A stretch of 64,000 bases of DNA from Patiria pectinifera (Eukaryota > Echinodermata > Asteroidea > Valvatida > Asterinidae). Within the stretch, counting starts at the first letter, position 1. Every line of letters begins with the position of its first letter. The DNA lies in assembly GCA_029964075.1 (NCBI GenBank), contig CM057136.1, positions 8,370,001-8,434,000 on the forward strand. The letters run 5' to 3'. Of this stretch, positions 19,363-32,844 are shown piece after piece. The notes under the pieces were generated by a model. That model had not been told where the DNA came from and did not search any database. It saw nothing but the letters and a program-made list of their open reading frames with translations. A program made the position numbers and the translations under genes.

Positions 19363-21672
19363 CTGTGCAAGTCTCATATATAGTGTACTTTTTTGGTAGA
19401 GTGAACAACGGAATACATTAGACATGCGTTTGTCGTGGGACAAACATAGCACTGTTTCTGGGGTTTCTGAAGTTGTTTGTTTTAATTGGTGCACCTATCG
19501 TTTGTGAAGTTCCATCCAGATGAGATAATGACGGTTGTCAACAAGGCATTAAAGTAAAATTGCCCATTAAATGTGATATCACGTGACACTAGATAACGCC
19601 ACCCCAATTTTCATCTGTAAGACATCCCTGTCTATGTACATACAACGGTTGAAGGCAATTGGAGTCGTAGTTCATGAGGTTCAAGACTTGGAAAATGACA
19701 TCTTTTTAATGAGGCCTAATGTGACAGTTGGTGACGTCATCATGACGTCACTCAAAGTTTGATCTATGTCAAATCCATGTGCCCAAATTGCCAGTAAGAA
19801 GAAAACGTGTACAAATGCTATGGACAACAGTTGGGGGAAAAAAGAAAAAAAGAAACCTTAACAAAATCAAAAGCTGTTTCAGAATGTGTTCTGAAACAGT
19901 CGAATAATCAAAGCTCGATACATGCCGACTCACAACATGGCGTCTAGCACTACGCCCTGTCACACGAGGGCGTCCTGATATTTGAAGAACAGTAAGATAG
20001 GTTGGAAAAATCACCTGCATTCATGTACGTTACAGCAATTTGACAAAACAATAAACATTCTCTTCTATATGTTTTCAGACTGTTTTTATGTCCCTTGGGT
20101 TCCTAAATGAGCAGGTTGAAGAGGCGATGGACACTGAACAGACAGAAAACGCGTCTGGGAAAAATGAGCCTAGCTCTTTATTTACGGGAAGGCTAAAGCG
20201 AAGCGAACCCGACGTCAGGAAACATTCGCTGCAAAATTTGCCGAAGTCAAAATGTCTTCGAACTCGCAGCGCGAAGACTTGCCTTGAGCTTTCGCTTCGT
20301 TGCTGTCTGTGCAGGCGGTAACATAAATATGGAAAACGTGCGCACTACTAAATAAAAAAAATAGTGAGCAATAACTCCATTAAATTGAACTGGACATCTA
20401 CCCAAAGTGGCTTCGTTTCAGGTTGAATGTCCCTGATTGCCAATACTCTAGAAGCTGTTGAACCGTCTCAGGCTTATAGGATTACAGACGGTCAAGATGG
20501 AACATGTCGGACTGCAGTTCCGTAGAGAGTTCAAAATAGCCTTGTTAGAGCATGTTCAATTTGGCTAGTTCGTGGAAAAGTTGGCCTCGATTTTAAGCGA
20601 GCAAAATAGTCTTCAATAATACCGAACTTCCGTTGAACCTAACTTCAGACTTCATTGAAGCAGCTAGGTGTGTGGGTTTTTTTTAGCACTAGGATTTCTC
20701 GCTCCCTAAAGTTGAAAGACCTGGATGACGAAAAAATATCCGCTGTCCTCATACAAGTTCTCAGAAATCTAAGGGGAATCATGATGCATCACACAACGCC
20801 TCTGGCTGTAGAACGAAGCTGATCTAATCACCGGTGAAAAATCAACGTATCCCAAATCTGAAGAGAAAACTGGCAATTAAGAAACCATAAGATCAAGAAG
20901 TCAGACCTTAGAAATGTCAGTGTTCTGGTTCTGTGGCTGTCAGACAAAGATGTCCTAATCACCGCTCGAAATTAACATTATCTGGGTAAATTTGAAGAGA
21001 CCTTGGACAATTGAGAACGACGAATATGTTTCCTAGCAAGCTTCTGCAAGTGTCTCCAAACAGACAGCTGCTCCCAACTCGTTAAGCATTTCTTGGCGGG
21101 TTCTGTTAATTGAATCGCTCACTAAATGTGCACAGCTAAATAGCGGAAATGTAGCATCGACCGCAGATAGTTCACTTATAAGGGCATTTGCGCGAAAGGC
21201 ATACGTTAATTCGAGTTGTTCATGTCCACGTTATTTGTACACGACGTTTCATAGATGCTCTCTGTACAGACAAGTGTCAACTGATTCGGGTGTGAGGCAG
21301 TACACACTTCTATTCTCTCTTAATACTTATTCACTAAATTGTGAAAAAAGCGAGAGTGTCATTGCAAAAATAAAGACTCGTTCTCGTCTTAATCGTACTA
21401 CGTGAGTTTCCTGTCAAGTAGCCTTTGCTGGTACCAGAGAGCCCCTGCTAATATATCTTTAGTCCTTGTAGTTGGCTGGTGAGGAAAGCTGGGCAGTGAT
21501 CTCGTATATGATTACCCTGTAATGGGCTACATATAAAGATTTTTTTGTGAATAGCAATTACGATTCAATTGAATATAATTTTGTGCGCTCTGTTAATAGC
21601 TTCATGGGGTCGCCTTGTCTTGTTCAATGTATCCTCGTAATAAAAAAAAATAAATTGCCAAAAGTCAAGTAC
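19363..21672. other. Mostly unassigned sequence with one weak exon-like stretch
   Basis: 20088-20321 (+) encodes 77 acidic/basic residues (EQVEEAMDTEQTENASGKNE onward) behind an acceptor-like TATGTTTTCAG at 20070-20080. It has charge composition like a soluble protein but no recognisable domain. No donor-linked partner exon was found. Elsewhere nothing recognised. Confidence 0.25.
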
Positions 21673-21974
21673 GAGCCTTATTCACGAGTCGGCGATATTG
21701 GATTGAGAGTGAGGTAAAATCTTGATTTTTGGAACTTGTTATTAAAATGGAACCAAGTTAACTTCTAATTAATTCCAGTCTGCTTCCATGAATAATTTAA
21801 AATGTGTAATTAAACATTCCCTAATGTTTAAAGCCAGATAAAAAAAAAAAAAACAGTAAATAAGGCTGCGTTGTGCCTGCATAAATAGTCTGGTGCCATC
21901 CCATTCAACAGTTAACAATTAATGAAATACATTCAGGGAACTCGACAAAAATGGCCAACTCGTGCAATAAGGCC
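21673..21974. mobile_element. MITE with AGCCTTATT/AATAAGGCC termini, family C copy 2
   Basis: Aligns over its length with 18043-18330, including AGTCTGGTGCCATCCCATTC and ATGAAATACATTC. Contains an A14 run. Terminal inverted repeat of about 20 bp. Confidence 0.68.
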
Positions 21975-22198
21975 CATACATGCAGAAACTTTGCGTATAT
22001 CCGCAGTAGCATGCTACTGTGCATACATGTATGGCGTGAAATGTCGACATGGAAAGGCTATGATAAATGTTGGATCACTCGTCTTTTCAATTTGATAGTT
22101 TTGTTACGGTCTTGTCGTTTTAAATTGTGGGAAACAGTCGACGAGGTTGCACTCCAAATAATACGTCTCTGGTAAGATTGACCTTGAATCCGGTTACT

Positions 22199-22326
22199 TG
22201 GTCTGACACTTTACAGGGTCAAACCTCTCATTCGGGGCAAAATAACAGTTCTCTAACTCATGTTCGGGTCATTTCGACCGAACACATTGGCAAAAGTGTC
22301 ATTTTGAACCAGGAAAGTGTCAGACC
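22199..22326. repeat. 128-bp inverted repeat
   Basis: TGGTCTGACACTTTACAGGG at the left is inverted at the right as GGAAAGTGTCAGACCA. Small MITE-like hairpin. Confidence 0.6.
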
Positions 22327-23160
22327 AATATATCAAATCAGACAAGGATTTATTTTTTTTAAGAGTGTGAAAGGTTAGGAAAGGTGAAGCCCCAACAATG
22401 GTGTAGATAAAAATCTGGGCTCGCTTATTGCACACTCAATGTAATGAGCCAGTGCATTAGACATCGCAGTAACAGCATCGAGGAAATGGAAAGTCGAACA
22501 CCGAGCGTTTTGAAAGAGCAATATTCAAGTGCAATATCCTTGAGTCCAGTTCGTGGCATTTTAACCTTTGACGCGCTACGTGAACCTTTCTGAACGCTAC
22601 ATGCGTCGCGTCCGGACTTCAATTTCGTGGAACGTTGCCGCCGCTGAAATTAAAGTAGGCCAATAGTTTGTCCTCAGAGGCGATACTGGGACGGTTCCCA
22701 TGGGAACAGGGAGAGGGAGGATCAGTGGCGGAAAGCAATTTCCACGTGCAAACACACCTCGCTGGTAACCCGAGCCGATACAGGGATTGGGTAGTGATCT
22801 GTATACTGGTTGTGCACGGTCCGCCATAATCCGAGGCGTCGTGCGTTGTCATGTGTACTATACGACGGCTTATTGAAATCTCTGCCTGCATTTTTCCAGG
22901 AGAGCATATTTTTCGGTTCTTCTATAAGACTGCCTACTTATCCAGGTCAAGCCATGGATTGTTCACAGAGCAAGGCCAATATTATATAACTTCCCAGCCA
23001 AAAACTTCAAACGGAGAACTACTTTGCTGGGAAAGGATAGGTAAGACATAAACCCACACACAGAACGGCGATGCAACTTTATTTTCAAAATGCGACATAT
23101 GTATTTCGAATTTTAAAAAGGACAAAGAGTGCACGGTCGTGCAAACTTATGCAGGTTGAG
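22327..23160. other. Unassigned sequence
   Basis: Overlapping short minus-strand frames at 22597-22907 show no domain and no consistent splice borders. No repeats recognised. Confidence 0.4.
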
Positions 23161-23345
23161 AAAAAAAACACACCGAAACCCAAATGTCGGGACCATTGTT
23201 TTAGTGAAGTTCTGCATGTAGCACTTTCAAAATCGAGGATTTAAAGCCCAATTCATAAGCTTTCTTTTAGTACAGGACTCATTCAAATCACTCATGTACT
23301 TTTCAGGTTACGGACTTTTAAACACAACCACCGTTTTAAAGTCCG
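23161..23345. repeat. Left half of the TACAGGGTGAGT MITE
   Basis: CACCGAAACCCAAATGTCGG through ACACAACCACCGTTTTAAAG matches the left arm of the complete copy at 59245-59754. The terminal TACAGGGTGAG and the right arm are missing. Confidence 0.75.
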
Positions 23346-24757
23346 ATGGCTTTCGGTTTAGCGTTACCTCGATTTAAGTTGTACATGTATATCTAAGACT
23401 GACGGATTCAATTATAGGCCTAATTTAAGCTTGGTTATTACATTAAGTCGTATCTGTATAATTATACATGGTATCACTGCATGCCCTTTGGAAATCCTAC
23501 GACTGTTTTGAGAAGAAAAATGAAGCTGTATATTTTGAACAAAACATCCTCATGAAACCAACTAAAAGGCATTTGGAAGACTAATTATTCTACTCAGCAA
23601 TACATTAGGCACGATTTTGAATACTACCCCCACCTTTCTGAAAACATGCCCGATTCGAATGTTGGGACAACCTGTATGTGTTTCTCGTGTTATTTGTTTC
23701 GTTGGTGGTTTTATCAATGTATCAACTTCCCTACCGGGGGCGCCCTAATCAACATGCATGTTTACATTTTATCGACCGATTACCGAGTCATGCGAAAGTC
23801 CGTTTGCCTATCACGCCTACGCTGTGAGTAATGGCCTTTGAAAAATCCTGCCAAATCCCCTCTTTTTGAGGTGTTTTCTTCAACAGGAAGATTAGCTGCC
23901 AAATATAGCATCCCCCCACAAATCCTGTGCACACACTCAATCCGGTAGTCATTAGACATGGTATTAGCACCAGTCTTTCTATCCATAACGACCAATAATC
24001 TTATTTGGCTAGTATCCTGACTTTTTCACAGAATCTCCTCGGTAATAGTCAAATAGGGAGATGTCCATTAAAGCGAATAAACACGCTAAGTGCACAACAC
24101 TTGACACAGATTTGTATCTAATTTTACTGAACGATCCCGGAGTTCACACATCTCTGAGAAAATATTGATGGCGTACTTGGCACAATTCCAGGAAGGGCAC
24201 TTCCGACACCAAAATAGAGACAACTTTTTATCCAATCATCTTGTAGAATGCCTTGGCAAGTTTTGTCCTGGCCTAAAATATGACTTTATTTGGCAAGATT
24301 TGAAGAAAGACGTTTCTGGTAGTGGTTGCGGCGCATAGCAGTATAAAGGTGTGGGTCTTGTATTTCTCATGTACTTCATTTACCCGTCTACCTAATAATA
24401 AACATAATTACCAGTGCCTTGAGTACCTAATTGTTGGTAGATACGTGCGCTATAGACTGCGGTATTATTATCATTATTATAATCAAGCTTTTATCAGTGA
24501 CTTAACATCTGTGTTTTATATATTGGGCACGCTTCAAACGCCGAATTTTTCCCGAGTTGATTTGGGGCGTATAATCAATCAGATAAAATGTACTCACATA
24601 CAGAGTCACTGACCGCGTTGAGTACATTAAATGCAACTTTTGTTATTGGTGAATTGTATAAAATGTGTCAACTTAATGTAGTAAATTAACGTGGATGGGT
24701 TTTATGCGCGTTCCGCGTCTCCACTGACTTTCAAGTTCGGCCAATCAGAAGGCAGCG
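23346..24757. other. Unassigned sequence
   Basis: Only short AT-rich tracts, including an imperfect ATT run near 24466. No exon or TIR pair recognised. Confidence 0.4.
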
Positions 24758-25010
24758 ACGGTAGACTGGCCACGGCGCATCCGCTTCATACGCATCTCAA
24801 AGCGCTTCGTATTGATTACACCTGTTCCTTGGGCCAGTTTGCAGCCACAGCTTGAGATAAGTGCAATCCGTCCTCTGCCCTCACAGGTACCTACTCCTGC
24901 GTGGCAAATGTTGTAAAGTGTCTTGCCCAAGAACACTAACACGGTAACACCATGTTCTCGTGAACTCGTGTACCATCGCACGAGTCAGACACCGCAACCA
25001 TTGGGCAGTG
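24758..25010 (-). mobile_element. tRNA-derived SINE body, family S2 fragment
   Basis: On the minus strand GTTCTTGGGCAAGACACTTT, then an AGGTACCTGTG-like block and GAAGCGCTTTGAGATGCGT. This is the characteristic body and tail order of the copies at 57690-57960 and 61308-61790. The tRNA-like head is only weakly recognisable. Confidence 0.6.
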
Positions 25011-25079
25011 TTGTATACTTGCGTCGTGTCCGAGTCTCGAGTCATTTAGTTTAAGTCCGAGTCCGAGTCACGAGTGCAT

Positions 25080-25445
25080 TCGTTTACAAAATCCTCCACA
25101 ACCATGCCCCCGAGTATCGCATCGACCTCATCCGCCTGTATTCAACAGCACGCGCCAGACTCCGCTCCAGTGAGCTCATGATGCTTCATGAGCCCAGGAC
25201 CTCCACTCTTTGGGGTGACAGATCCTTTACTGCAGCGTCAGCCCGAGTATGGAACCAACTCCCTCTGGCTATCAAATCAGCTCCATCCATCACAACATTT
25301 AAGACAAACATAACATCTCACATGTACACGCAAGCTTACTCTCACAACACACAATCCTTTGATTTTCTCCTCAGGCGCCATTAACGCCTTTTTAGGCGGA
25401 TACCGGCGCTTTACAAATGTTCTTTATTATAAATTATTATTATGG
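25080..25445 (+). mobile_element. CR1/L2-like LINE, 3' end
   Basis: One open frame gives KILHNHAPEYRIDLIRLYST, then DRSFTAASARVWNQLPLAIK and ITTFKTNITSHMYTQAY. This is the C-terminal signature of CR1/L2-type reverse transcriptases. A stop follows, then CGGCGCTTTACAAATG and an ATTATTATT tail. No catalytic RT part is present. Confidence 0.82.
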
Positions 25446-25503
25446 ATATGGACACGAATACATGTAAGCTATTTGTAAGTGATGCGGTGTCGCGGAATAT
25501 ATG

Positions 25504-26060
25504 TTTAAAGCTATAGTCCATCATTTGCAGCCATCCGAAAAGTAACTGGCGTAATTATTGTTGAAAAACATACTTGGTTGAAAGATAGTAAGTGGACTAA
25601 ACTCCCTGTGAAATTATTCTTTCTGGCAAGCTGTCATTTTGAAGTAATCAACGAAAAAAAGGCCTTTCCAACGGTGCTTCTTAAGACGCACCGTAGGAAA
25701 ATTTTAATTAGTAGTTCGTTTTGTTATTCGGCGAAGCGCGGGCAAGCATTGGCACGACGCACACGCGCGTGCGGTTGCTATAATTCGTCGGATCAGTGCG
25801 CGACATCGCGTATAGCTGCAACCGGCTCAGTGAGAACGTGTCTCGGACGCTGAATTCAGGCCCAATTCAAAACATGATTCAGCAACTTTTGATTTGAAAT
25901 TGAGACCCTAGAATGCTGTTTTTCTCGGAATATACAGCTGAAGCTGAGCTGAAACTTCATCAGGTTAGTTGTTCAGTATCCTTCATTAGATTTTGAACAC
26001 TTTTGTTGCTTCAAACGAACAAAATGCAAACATTACAAATGATGGACTATATCTTTTTAA
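25504..26060. mobile_element. TIR element with ATAGTCCATCATTT ends
   Basis: Ends TTTAAAGCTATAGTCCATCA and GATGGACTATATCTTTTTAA. The interior (CTCCCTGTGAAATTATTC and GAGCTGAAACTTCATCAGG blocks) recurs at 32510-32700. A second copy of the terminus begins immediately after it in opposite orientation. Confidence 0.65.
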
Positions 26061-26364
26061 AGATATAGTCCATCATTTTTAATTATACGTAACATTATTA
26101 TTTGCAACACCGCCTGGATAGTGGTGCGGTACGCAATTATTTTTCTACAACCAAACATAGTCAATAACCTTAATGAGCATGCGTCAGTTGATAACGGAAT
26201 GGTTCTCGGACTTAACGTCCCTTCCAAAAAAATCCTCCAAGGCATACGAATGAGAAGAAAAGGCTGAATTTTCCTTGATCGATTATCAGGACTTGATTAA
26301 ACACAATTTAGGGAAGAACATTCACTTTTCGGGAAAAATGAAAAAAAATGAAAATGTAAAATGG

Positions 26365-26690
26365 GACAGCCTCCAAACTAAATGCTTCTCAACCAGTCAG
26401 TTATGTTTTACAAAATCCAGCATCAACTAGTCAACATCACCTTTCCACCACACTTCCGGCACATATCATCCTCCACCCGTCGTAACCATTCCCTATGCTA
26501 CCAACAACCAAGCTCCAATGTCGATGCCTACGCCTACTCTTTCTTTCGAAGAACCATCAGGATATGGAACAGACTTCCAGAAGCAGCCGTGTGTGCACCC
26601 TCCATATGTGCCTTCAAGCCCATAGCACTAAACACCATAAGTGCTAGGTCGCCACCGGCCAGCCTGAGGACCCTCTAAACCAGTCCGCAT
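26365..26690 (+). mobile_element. CR1/L2-like LINE, C-terminal RT fragment
   Basis: The frame contains FYKIQHQLVNITFPPHF, SSNVDAYAYSFFRRTIRIWN and RLPEAAVCAPSICAFK. This is the conserved ...DAYxxSFFPRTIRxWNxLP... block near the end of many CR1/L2 polymerases. The family differs from the one at 25080. 5'-truncated. Confidence 0.82.
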
Positions 26691-27338
26691 GATTTGTACT
26701 CGCACCTAAGATTTGATGTACAGCACCATATATTTGTTTGCACCGCACCGACTGTGAGGTCACAGTCACCCTTCCAGTTTAGCTCAGAGAGCTGATATAG
26801 GAAGTCAACCACTGAAGTCTGAAAGGGGTTTTCTCGGGTCCAACATGCTACATCACACAAGTAATTACCGATCAAACTCCGTCAAATTGATGTAACCTTG
26901 GCGTTCTTCAAGTTCGGGCAAAGGCATTAAACGGCTGATTGAACGCCAGAAATACACTCAATACTCTGAAAATTACCACTCCACAGATATTATTACATGT
27001 TCAAGGTCCCGCGGTACGAGTACGAACAAGAACATCGCTGGGAAGCAATTTCTCGCGTCAACCATTTGGTTTTCGCAGTTAACGTTATTCATGAGTTATT
27101 GATATCGAATAGTTAAATCGAATGTAATACTTCAGATGACCTCCCGATAGTATTAAAATGATAAACCAGCCGGCCAATCGCTTATTTTAGTGCTTACCTA
27201 AGAAGCATACAATTTCTATTTTAATCTTTCGGCACCACATTATCCAAAAAAATTCCTTTCTGGCAAGTTAAGGTGACTTCAATACCCTGAATACAAGAAA
27301 ATGCTCAGAGGAAGCTTGCGAAAAAAAAATACTGATGT
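26691..27338. other. Unassigned sequence
   Basis: Probably begins with 3' UTR of the preceding LINE fragment. No other signal seen. Confidence 0.4.
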
Positions 27339-27720
27339 TAGGCCAAATAAAGGAAACACTCGGTCTCTGGTCAGCGCACGCGTCGATTTTAATCGTGCGC
27401 GTCAACCTTTTTTTTCTTCTTCAAATTAACACGGAAGCTACAACAGCGCCCTCTATTGCCGCTCCTCCTCAAATTTTTGTACCAAGGAGCACCAAGGAAT
27501 GGGGAAATTGCACCAAGGCAAATGATAAAGGGCACCAAGGCAAATTATGGAGGACACCAATGTATAATGAGGACACAAAAAAGCAAAATAGCACCCACCT
27601 TGTCTGTACAATACAAGCTTGAAAGAAAAAAAGCCACCCCCCCAAAAAAAAAACCGCGTCGCCGCATCAATTCCGGAACTTCGGTCTGACCAGAGACCGA
27701 CTATTTTTGTTTGGCCTTAT
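27339..27720. mobile_element. TIR element with TAGGCCAAA...CGGTCTCTGGTCAG arms
   Basis: The left TAGGCCAAATAAAGG...CGGTCTCTGGTCAG is inverted at the right (CTGACCAGAGACCG...TTTGGCCTTA). The interior has several CACCAAGG units (27488-27545). No transposase. Confidence 0.75.
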
Positions 27721-29589
27721 TGTAGTTTATATTTTATCGGTATATGCATGACATAATATAGGCTTGAGTCAAAGTAATTCATTCGACTGTGCGTCTGCCA
27801 TTTGCTGATTGCTATCCCGTACCCCTTCGGCATGTTTTGACATCTCTACATTTCCCACAGGCCGCCGCTGATTCCGCTGGGAGAGATACATAATCACAGT
27901 GGCCCAGAGCCTAATTTCATGAGACTACTTTCATGTTAGTGTTTTTTTCTTACACATCTAAAAGGTTAATCCATTTTTTTCTGACAACTTAGAGCGCTGT
28001 TGATGTGACGCCATCTTTTAGGCACTCACAGTTTAAGGGTTTTTCTGTGCAAATTGTGAACCCAAAATTTGCTCACTAAAAACGTCATCACGCTTTTGCT
28101 TATAAATATGGAAATTGGCATTCGCATAATAACCAGAAAAGCACCATAATGTCCTTAAAAATGGCAAATTTAATATTGACAATGAAGTTAATTAAATGGG
28201 ACAAAAGGTACATTTTCAAAGATTGCATTACCAAAAAAAAATCTATTACATGAGTCCTGTAGCAAATTCACGGGTTAACCAAATGTCAGCCGGGAGCCAG
28301 TGACAAGGTATGTGATATTTCATCACAGCTTGGCTGGTTACCAGTTTTTACTAGGCTAATATTTGTCTGAGACTAGCGAATTGCTGTTCATTTAGCATCT
28401 CCACAATATTTGCCTCGGCTTTTGGCAACACTAAAGACTCTATTGACTCCACTAGTTTCTCAACAAATCTTCAGAGGCCAAAACATCAACACATCAGTTA
28501 CTGACTGTGTAGAAGTGACGACTTTAGCACAGGGAACACGCTCGATAAGGACACAGATCAGGTTGCACACTTCATTGAATTCTGTTTAATTAAGCGTGCG
28601 CAGCCGTCTCAAACCATCAACGCAGACGACTACTTGTCTTTCAACGGGACGTAGCAATTACAGGTGACACCTGACGTTTGTTTGTTTTGTTTTTTTGCTT
28701 GGTCTGTGTTTTTGTCTAGAAGGATGTCTAGATTAATTTGCATTATCTTATGTTCCTTTCTTTTTTTGAATGGCGTTTCATTGTATTTAAGGCCGAGCTT
28801 GACATACCTGACGCATTATTTGTCGGGGCATCCAACAAAACTCCCTCGGTTTTCCCTGAAAAAGTTCCAAAACTCGTGAGAAATATATTCACTTTGACGA
28901 TTTTGCTGGAAAGTCAAGAGGCGGTGCAGGATATCCAATTGTTATTGTTATAGATGTGTAACATTCAAACTGAATAAACGACAAAAAGCCACGATGTCTT
29001 GTTGTTCTATACGCCCAAGGACAATGCTTTGTGTTTCCCTTTGTCACTGTAATATAACACTCTCCCATAGACTAAGCACATAATCGTACGATCGAGGACC
29101 GTTTTCAACAAAAGACCCAACGCTCGAGGACTGAAAGGATCTTTTGTTCTCCATGTGTGTGTCTGTCCTCCATCGTAAAGCCATACATGTACATCATATC
29201 CAGTCAATCAATGGGCACAACTTGGACAAATGGCACAAGACGCATGCGTGATGTCAAACTGGCTAAAACCATGTCCTTCTGGGGTCGCTGTCAACTTCCC
29301 TTTTTTCCCCCTGATTTTTGTTGTTTTCACGAATTTCCCGAGTTTGAAATGATTCGAAAAATGAAAACTTTTCTTCAAGGATGCCCCTGTTTCCAGATTG
29401 GCTGCAAACCCTGATTGTGATTGTGGCTTTCGGTTGTCACATTTTTTGACGTAATATTTTTTTTTATTTCCAGGTTTTCCTATCTCAATCTTTGTAACAT
29501 ATTAATCAGTACCAAATTATTCTTCGAAATGCTCATTTGTCCAAACGGATCATTTCGTATCATTTGCGGTTGTTCATTAGTTTTAGAAG
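27721..29589. other. Unassigned sequence
   Basis: No exon with domain similarity, no clear TIR pair and no SINE recognised on either strand. Confidence 0.4.
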
Positions 29590-29699
29590 AAAGCCTATTA
29601 ATTGGGCTTTCGTATATATTTTGAAAGTGCTACATGCAGAACTTTCCTAAAACAATGGTCCCAACATTTGGGTTTCGCTTTTTTTACTCACCCTGTAGA
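29590..29699. repeat. Right half of the TACAGGGTGAGT MITE
   Basis: GCTACATGCAGAACTTTCC, AACAATGGTCCCAACATTTG and the terminal ACTCACCCTGTA equal the right arm of the element at 59245-59754. Confidence 0.75.
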
Positions 29700-32141
29700 T
29701 TTATGTTTGTGGACAAACACATGGCTGTTTCTGTAATTTATTGTATTGTTATGTCATGTTATAGACAGACAAGTTGCATAGTGATCAGTGCCAATAGGCC
29801 CGTCGCTTATAAAATGCACCTTAAATGTGGCGTAACATTTCATGTGATGACGCTATCATGACATCACTTCAATTTTCATCTATAACATATCCCGACTTAG
29901 GCACATATATACAGCCAAATTGGATCTATAGTTCTGCAGGTATAGGCCGTAGAAAAATGTACATTTAATGTGACGTTATGTGACAAGTGATGACATCATG
30001 ATGACGTCACTTGAATTTTCATCTATAACACATCCCGGCTTAGGTACATACCAAGAGTCACCCAAACCACGAGACATAGTTGCATCTGATACATATAGCT
30101 TTCAGAATTAGCCCGCGATTTGCCCGATGTTCGAAACTGCACTTGCCCGTCGTTATAGCTCAAGCACCGCTGAGTAATTAAGGTACCACTGGCTTCTGAA
30201 TTATGCAGACGTTGGACTTGAACGTCGTTCATCAGCGTGATTAGGCTGGAGTTTTAAATTGTCAAGTGGCGCCATGATGATTGCTCATTACGAAGACAAT
30301 CGAGAATAATCTAACCGCGAAGCAAAATCCCAAACTTTACTAATAAATTTTTAACCATTTTTTCCAAACCTTATTCGAAACTACTTAAGTATACTGGCTA
30401 CCAGACCGCACTTAGCTGTAAGTAAAAAAAAAAAAAAAAGTGGCAGACAAAAATGCCCGTAGAATCCTTTATTTTTTTCTTCTTGCACTGATGTGAGTAT
30501 AAAAATATCTTGAAATAATTACGACAAACGGAACTCGTCGTCTTCCATTGATAAGAGCAGTTCCTGTCATTATGACCAGAACCCATGCATCGAGCTTTTG
30601 CAGTCACGTTTGCATCTACAATTCAGGAGGCATCAAAGTTCAAGGCATGTAGGATCATCAGCTGTTCTTGCATTTTTTTCGTGCCCAATAACACCACTCA
30701 AAATCCAAAGAAGAATTTTTAAAACCTTACGTGTTAGTTTAAGATTAACGAATATTACACTTTTCGAAAAAACAGTGTAAAACATGCATGTACTATCTCT
30801 AGTTCACTAAACCCGAATTTACCAATAGAACTCTTCTATTCCAAAAAATCAGACAAACTGAAAGATCGTTGGAAATTGTCTACAAAATTTCCCGCCACAT
30901 TATTCCATGGGATGCCTAGTACCAGATCTTTAATTCCAGTAAAACGTTTTGATAATACGTCGGTAGATGACGTATTGGATAAATACAAATGATTATACAT
31001 GCCTTTAACAACTAATGGAGAGTCATTTTGAAATAATCGTCCTTTTGTTTTGGGCGGGGGGTTTAATCATTCGCACTATTTTATGTATCCAAGACAGAAG
31101 TTGAAGAGGCTTGCGACATCAGTGATTCAGCGATGGAGGAATGCGACAGTTCTCCCATATCTCTTGAGAGTCGTCAAAATATGTCTTTCTGAAATAGCCA
31201 ACGAAGTTGTCAAAATGGGGGAATTCCCCGAACCCACGATCCCCGCTAGACTAGCACGAACACTTGCAGCACCGCGCCGGCCAGACGCAAAGTTGACCCA
31301 AGAGATATCTCATCACCCGCAATAGACATCTACATTATGATTTTATGGGATACTCCGAAAAAGCACCTTAAGGGAAGTACGGCCTAGAATACGCCTAACT
31401 GGGCTACAAAAACGAAACGATTGTAAATGGAAAGGACATTTAAAATTAGAATATAACGTCCATCCTTCAAACACTGGCCATCTTTGTGTTATTCCTGCGA
31501 GAACCATGCGAGAACGATTTCGTCCCGAAAAAGCGAGCTGTTCGTTGATGGTTGTGATTCAAGCGGACAATTTGTGCCTTTTGCGGACGTGTAAAAAACA
31601 TCATTTGTCTATTTGTCCTGCGTGTAATTAACGTGACACAGACACACACCCACACACAACTTGTATCGAACATTAAATGAAAACGACTGGAAATACGTAT
31701 GCGTACTCTTGTCCGCTATGTACAACCGTTTTTCCCCGTCTTTTCTCCGTTAGTTTAGTTTCCTTTCAACTAGACCTTTAAAATATCACAAGTAAATAAT
31801 CCAAAACATTCCGGGGATTTCATCAGGCCGTAGTGCCCCTCTAATGGAGGTTGGAACGCGCTGTTTTAGTGAGGCTCCATAACTTGGGCAATAATACTTT
31901 GAAACGGGATGACAAAATATGTGCACAACCTTGAAACTTTGCGGTTTTTCCAGGTTTTATACCAGAAGAAGGAATTTCAGGTGCACAATTTTGGTCTGAG
32001 TCACGCACGTATACGCTTCGTGTGGAAGACGTTGCTCTGAACACGTTTGTTCCCCCCCCCCTCTATTTTGGGGCTTCATATTTATGACAATGATGCGACA
32101 CCTGCTTGGTGTTATTATATGTGGAGCCACTTTGATCTTGA
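29700..32141. other. Mostly unassigned sequence with one weak exon-like stretch
   Basis: 31093-31197 (+) reads EVEEACDISDSAMEECDSSP onward after an acceptor-like CCAAGACAG, then meets a stop. It is acidic like the 20088-20321 frame, but no domain was recognised. C9 run at 32054-32062. Nothing else supported. Confidence 0.25.
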
Positions 32142-32844
32142 CAGCCTGGGGAGATGAGTCACTTCATGGAATGTCCAACGGTTCATGGAATCGGGCACGA
32201 GGTTGAATGTCAGATTTTTAATGACCTGTGATAAGGACCCCTTTTCGCGCCTGCGCTAATATTTCAAATGAACTGCTAGAAATATAGGCAAGGCGAAAAG
32301 CTTGTCTTTGTCTTTCAACATTTTCTTAATGTAAGGCTTTGTGCATTTCTGTGACTCGTACCTCTTGAACAAAAGTTTTGAGAAACACGCTTTAGAGAAA
32401 CAACCAGCGCATTCCAGACGAAATCCTGCTCTATAGGCAGGACATATGGAATTACCTGGAAACGTAGCTACAGATTTAACGAGAAAATCCTTGCTCAAAG
32501 GTAAGATAGGACTAGTACCAAATGCCCTGTGAAATTATTCCGCTTGAAATGTTATCATTTGGAAGAAAACAATCGTTGAAGGGGATTTTTAAAAACTAGA
32601 CCACAACATATGGTATCCACTGAGCTGAAACTTCAAGTTAGTTGTTGTGCACACTTGTTAAGATTTTTAGCAGTTTTGCTCCTTTAACTGAATATGTTTT
32701 TTTTTGCAAAAGCAAATTTATCGATGTATCTTTAACATTTGGCTGACAGTTGAAAGATAAGCACAGGCGCGAAAAGGTCCTTATTGGAGATCTGCCATTC
32801 AACCTCGTCCCCGATTCCATGAACTGACCCATCTCCCCAGGCTG
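32142..32844. mobile_element. TIR element with CAGCCTGGGGAGATG ends
   Basis: The terminal inverted arms are about 100 bp: CAGCCTGGGGAGATGAGTCA at left, and inverted CCATCTCCCCAGGCTG at right. Both arms carry ACGAGGTTGAATG and TTTTCGCGCCTG. The interior includes a remnant of the element at 25504-26060, so this is a nested or related pair. Confidence 0.75.

Noticed and set aside
24745..24981. 78-residue basic minus-strand protein
   Set aside because: It overlaps the SINE body (CTTGGGCAAGACACTT motif), so it is a repeat translation.
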